Below are positions 60,813 to 64,000 of a DNA stretch of 64,000 nucleotides, one piece after another. Position 1 is the stretch's first letter. The number at the start of each line of letters is the position of its first letter. A model generated the notes under the pieces. It searched no databases and was not told where the DNA came from. It saw nothing but the letters and a program-made list of their open reading frames with translations. Source of the stretch: Levilactobacillus suantsaiihabitans (GTDB lineage: Bacteria > Bacillota > Bacilli > Lactobacillales > Lactobacillaceae); the NCBI RefSeq assembly GCF_004745505.1, contig NZ_RKLX01000003.1, positions 122,971-186,970 on the forward strand, read 5' to 3'. The translations under genes and the position numbers were made by a program.

Positions 60813-61258
60813 AATTTGTTTAAATCACCGTCTATATCGACAAGCCAATTGCTACGAATGGCATTATTTTCATAATCATGAAGGTAAGTTTGTGCTTGTT
60901 TGATAATTTGAGCAAGATTTTTTTGGATATAGAGTACAGTGATCATGTCGTTACTGTTGTTAAGGTGATATTTTTGATAGAGGTCAGATGATTTGGGAAG
61001 GGGACACATTTTTCTGAAATCTAGGCAGGCGCGATGACTCGCAGTAGTTTTGCTGGTTGCTGGCAATGGAAAAACTAGTGATGAAATTTTGGAACTAGTT
61101 GGAACGTTTGAACGCCATGGTAAGGCAAAATTAACTTTGTTTCCTTTATAGTTTAGCTTTAAAATCAGCAAGTTTGCTCGCTCACTGACCGATAATGTAC
61201 TGTGTAAGAGTTCTTTGTCCTGAGTGATTCTAAAGTACTTAGCCTATAGGACAACCAT
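60794..61258 (-). pseudogene. Probable ToxN/AbiQ-like gene with an in-frame stop near its 5' end (tentative)
   Basis: The intact frame is 60794-61171 (TTG start, 125 residues, no ribosome site). It is open further upstream to 61243, reading A-K-Y-F-R-I-T-Q-D-K-E-L-L. There a TAG (61244-61246) separates it from an ATG at 61258 or GTG at 61264 in the same frame. Features: N-F-A-L-P-W-R-S-N-V-P, F-R-K-M-C-P-L-P, then I-I-K-Q-A-Q-T-Y-L-H-D-Y-E-N-N and D-I-D-G-D-L. This order recalls proteins I associate with the type III (ToxN/AbiQ) toxin group, but I cannot confirm the match. No RNA-antitoxin repeat array is visible upstream. Probably an inactivated defence gene; or a real short protein from TTG 61171. 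Confidence 0.4.
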
Positions 61259-61559
61259 TTTCACTTTTTGAGACACTACTCTTCCCCACTTCCGATGGAT
61301 ATAGCTGGCGTTGTGCAATTATCCAGTTGATTTTTGGAGAGTACCTAATCTTCACTTGATGTGTTTGGGATGACGATTAGTTTCCGTGCGAAGTTAGGTG
61401 CTCATGTTTGCATAGAGTGTATCACAAATACTTTGGCGAAGTATAAAGTAACACTTATTAAATAATTAATATAAGTCTAATGATATTTTACTAAATAAAG
61501 ATAAACGTCATATTTTTTGTGCCATCTATAGGTGTAGGACAGCGAAACAAAGCTACCCA

Positions 61560-61699
61560 ATTAACCAATTCAGTCCCGCTTGAACGTTACTGAATGCCTG
61601 GTAATCGCGGCTACTCCGGATTCCCATCAGACACGTGGATGATGGGAAAAGTTCAAAGGGGGATGTTGCCGGTCGCAATTGTTTGGCAATTGTTTTTTT
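61560..61699 (+). ncRNA. Candidate structured transcript end (orphan hairpins and terminator)
   Basis: No gene lies here. A perfect 9-bp stem TTCCCATCA (61621-61629) / TGATGGGAA (61640-61648) is followed by GCAATTG-loop-CAATTG and seven T (61676-61699), which reads as a rightward Rho-independent terminator. No protein-coding gene precedes it on the plus strand, so it may end a small RNA. I do not recognise a known family. The region 61265-61560 is AT-rich without a clear feature. Confidence 0.3.
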
Positions 61700-61846
61700 G
61701 ATAAAGAGGTGACGGGCTTCTTCGGGAGTGTTACACCAGCGTGTACCGATTGGTAAGAATTAAAGAAAAAATCAGATACAAACCAGTAAAATAGGCTACC
61801 GACTCAAGATTAACCCGGTCGGTAGCCTATTTTGTGACATTAAATG

Positions 61847-62878
61847 TTAAAAGAAGAACTTGCTAGCCAACGTCACGCCCGTCAGTAACACCACGGAAGA
61901 CAGCGTCGCAGCCAAGAAGGCGTTGCCGCCGCGTTGGAAGATGACGCGGAAGTTTACGCTCATCCCCAGTGCGGCCATGGCCATTCCCAAGAAGATGTAG
62001 GCCAACTTGACCAGACCAGCCAACGTGGCGTCGCCCAGCGGCAGCCAGGTGCCGATGATGCTAGTCAGCAGGAAACCGGCCATGAACCACGGAATCGGCA
62101 GCTTGGCGGGACCGGTCGTCGTGGTCGTGTTCGCCGTTTGCTTTTGGTACCACCAGCCGATGATCAGCGCGGCCGGGGCCAACAAGAGGACCCGCGACAG
62201 TTTGGTGATGATAGCGGTGTCCAGGCTGACTGGACCGCCAGCACTTCCGGCGGCCACGGCATGGGCGATTTCGTGCAGGGAGCCCCCGGTCATGACGCCA
62301 AATTGAACGGCTGTCAGGTGGAGCAGGGGCTTCAAGCCAATTTCAATCAGGGTGAAGACCGTTCCCAAGATGGCGACGATGGCCACGGCCAGGACTTCAT
62401 TTTCCCGTTGTCGTTCGGCCTTGTCGGCGCTGACCTTGATCTGCGGTGACACGCCCATGACCGCGGCGGCCCCACAGATGCTGGTCCCGGTGGCGGTCAG
62501 GATGGCCAACTCGCGGTCGACGCCCAGCTTGCGGCTGAGGTTGTAGGTCAACAGGACCATCCCCGTGACCACCACGGCGGCCAGGGTGATGGTCTTGACC
62601 CCGGCTTGGGCCAGTTGAATCAAGTTGAGTTTGAAGCCTAATAGAATAATGCCTAATCGTAAGAATTTATTGCTGATGAAGCCAATGCCGGCGCGGTTGG
62701 CGTTGACCGCGCGGGGCGCCAATTGTAGCGCCATGCCCAGTAACAGGGCAATGACCAATGCGCCGACCAGGTTCAAATAGGGCAGTTGCGCCAGTTCGCT
62801 TCCGGCCACCGCACACACCAGCGTCAGGCCCGCGGCCCCCCAGAAGCTGCGGGTCGCCATCGTCGTTCGAATATCCAT
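61847..62878 (-). CDS. yeiH: YeiH-family putative sulfate exporter
   Basis: 343 residues from ATG 62878 (GAGGAGG 9 bases upstream; the TTG at 62896 is inside the site). About ten hydrophobic segments. Family patterns: G-M-A-L-Q-L, G-I-I-L-L-G-F-K-L, T-G-T-S-I-C-G-A-A-A-V (near 135), and H-E-I-A-H-A-V-A-A-G near 205. This is the UPF0324/YeiH family. It is named a sulfate exporter by homology only and the substrate is not established. The divergent LysR gene mirrors the yeiE-yeiH arrangement of enterobacteria, so it is likely the regulator. Confidence 0.82.
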   Translation of the reverse strand: MDIRTTMATRSFWGAAGLTLVCAVAGSELAQLPYLNLVGALVIALLLGMALQLAPRAVNANRAGIGFISNKFLRLGIILLGFKLNLIQLAQAGVKTITLAAVVVTGMVLLTYNLSRKLGVDRELAILTATGTSICGAAAVMGVSPQIKVSADKAERQRENEVLAVAIVAILGTVFTLIEIGLKPLLHLTAVQFGVMTGGSLHEIAHAVAAGSAGGPVSLDTAIITKLSRVLLLAPAALIIGWWYQKQTANTTTTTGPAKLPIPWFMAGFLLTSIIGTWLPLGDATLAGLVKLAYIFLGMAMAALGMSVNFRVIFQRGGNAFLAATLSSVVLLTGVTLASKFFF

Positions 62879-62994
62879 CGTGAATTTCCTCCTCAATCTT
62901 TCTTAAGCAAGCTCTAGTTTACTGGAAAACGATTATAAGTTAAAATTGGGATATTTAATGACACTATAAAATGAGCTTATAAGGAGTGGAAACA

Positions 62995-63873
62995 ATGCTT
63001 GATAACCGCTACCAAACGCTATTGGTCCTCACCCAGACCAAGTCGTATACCCAAACGGCGCGCCAACTGTTTATCACGCAACCGGCCGTCACCCAGCAGA
63101 TCAAGAGCCTGGAATCGGAGCTGCAGGTGGCATTGGTCCACTATCAGCGCCCGCATTTGACGATTACCCCCGCCGGTCAGGAGTTGGCGGCCTTCGTGCG
63201 GCGGGTCCAGGTCCAGGCCAACCGGGTGGTCACGAGCCTGCAACACCCGCAGGTCCAACACCAACTGACCTTTAGCACGACCCTGTCGCTGAGCGAATTC
63301 TTGGCGCCGCAGTTGATTCGAGCTCTCCAGGAACAGGGGGACTATCGCACGCTGACGTGTCAGGTGACCAATACCCAGGCGGCACTGGCAGCCATTGACG
63401 ACGGTACCAGTGACTTTGCGTTGATCGAAGGGAATTTTGACAAGACCCAGTACGATTACCAAATCGTGCGCGAGGAACCCTTCGTGGGGGTGGTCGCCGC
63501 CGACAGCCCTCTGGCGCAGAAATCCCAGGTCAACTGGGCGGATTTGACGGCCACTCCGCTGCTGGTCCGCGAGGCCGGGTCGGGGAGTCGCGAGATCTTA
63601 GTCAGTCTGGCCCAAGCCGCCAACGTGACGCTCAGTGAGTTTCGCCAAATTGTGACCGTCAATAATCCTGCCGCCATTCGCCAATTGTTACTGCGCGGCG
63701 CCGGTATCAGCTTTTTGTACCGCTCGGTGGTGGCTACGGAACTGGCGAGCGGCCAACTGAAGGTCCTGCCACTGCCGGCGGGCCACCTCCGCCATGATCT
63801 GGATCTGGTGTACGCCCACGACAGCTTCTTTGCGGCCGATTATCGCCGGTGGGCGCAGATTTTGCGTGAATGA
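62995..63873 (+). CDS. LysR-family transcriptional regulator
   Basis: 292 residues from ATG 62995 (AAGGAG 8 bases upstream; GTG 62986 is inside the site). N-terminal winged helix: T-A-R-Q-L-F-I-T-Q-P-A-V-T-Q-Q-I-K-S-L-E-S-E-L (about 20-42), then a substrate-binding domain with D-F-A-L-I-E-G and the G-S-G-S-R-E motif (about 195), common in CysB/CbbR-like members. It is divergent from the YeiH gene, its probable target; the 116-bp gap holds AT-rich sequence with possible T-N11-A sites. Confidence 0.85.
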   Translation: MLDNRYQTLLVLTQTKSYTQTARQLFITQPAVTQQIKSLESELQVALVHYQRPHLTITPAGQELAAFVRRVQVQANRVVTSLQHPQVQHQLTFSTTLSLSEFLAPQLIRALQEQGDYRTLTCQVTNTQAALAAIDDGTSDFALIEGNFDKTQYDYQIVREEPFVGVVAADSPLAQKSQVNWADLTATPLLVREAGSGSREILVSLAQAANVTLSEFRQIVTVNNPAAIRQLLLRGAGISFLYRSVVATELASGQLKVLPLPAGHLRHDLDLVYAHDSFFAADYRRWAQILRE

Positions 63874-63920
63874 GAGTGGGCCAGACGTGCATGTGCTGCC
63901 GCACACCCCGAAACATGAAA

Positions 63921-63980
63921 ACGACGATCACTGATCTTTTGATGATAAAATATCATTGAAGGATTAGTGATCGTCGCTTT
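63921..63980 (+). terminator. Terminator of the LysR gene
   Basis: An 11-bp stem CGACGATCACT / AGTGATCGTCG with an inner ATGATA/TATCAT stem and a CTTTATT tail. Confidence 0.7.
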
Positions 63981-64000
63981 ATTGGTACTTCTTTTTGCCG

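Noticed and set aside
61265..61560. Tandem repeats of an RNA antitoxin upstream of the toxin-like frame
   Set aside because: Searched by eye on both strands; no direct repeats of 20-50 bases are present.

Overview
The window comes from a low-to-mid G+C Gram-positive bacterium of the Lactobacillaceae. The sortase signals are of the LPQTxE type described for Lactiplantibacillus/Levilactobacillus-like species. Several surface proteins carry a KxYKxGKxW-type signal peptide, ribosome binding sites are strong AGGAGG-like sites with frequent GTG and TTG starts, and a WxL protein and MucBP domains are present. The species cannot be named from the sequence alone. No tRNA, rRNA or CRISPR array was seen.

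Layout. 1-5.1 kb: small secreted proteins in an A-B-B-A paralogue order (the first is cut by the window edge), a lipoprotein, an Spx-family regulator behind a CIRCE-like HrcA operator, and an NlpC/P60 peptidase. 5.6-7.9 kb: an aquaglyceroporin and a TatD-family hydrolase separated by a noncoding repeat element. 8.2-30.6 kb: the dominant feature, nine consecutive same-strand sortase-type surface proteins. Seven are paralogues with one plan (signal, acidic/Pro-Thr-rich region, I-D-x-W-M-P-N domain, internalin-type leucine-rich repeats, 1-3 MucBP domains, LPQTDE or LPRTG). They are followed by a divergent LRR protein and a Ser-rich choice-of-anchor-A protein. 30.7-38.8 kb: metabolic and regulatory genes (TSUP permease, three SDR-type genes, Rrf2 and HxlR regulators, an MFS exporter) plus a CAP-domain secreted protein. 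39.1-41.9 kb: an L-type-lectin/WxL protein and a TetR regulator. 42-48 kb: a small membrane protein behind a palindromic operator, an aldo/keto reductase, a BceAB-type ABC transporter with a YtrA-type GntR gene, and an IscA-like protein. 48-54.5 kb: an isopeptide-domain secreted protein, a Lys-rich secreted protein, 2 kb of decayed and tandemly repeated DNA, and a collagen-binding-like LPQTRE protein. 54.9-64 kb: a P1B-type metal ATPase, a multicopper oxidase, an ArsR-CadD pair, a damaged gene that may be related to ToxN/AbiQ toxins, and a divergent YeiH-LysR pair.

How the genes fit together. About half of the coding capacity is exported, so this is a surface-interaction and metal/antimicrobial-defence region. 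Most genes in the LRR array have their own promoter and terminator, so they can be expressed independently, and near-identical blocks between neighbours point to recent duplication or gene conversion. A noncoding repeat family (at least seven copies in this window) lies between genes. Two copies have terminal inverted repeats and 8-bp flanking duplications, so it behaves like a MITE. Four kinds of observation deserve follow-up: the LRR array, the MITE nested in another hairpin repeat, the 256-bp tandem repeat upstream of the LPQTRE adhesin, and the CIRCE/Spx arrangement.
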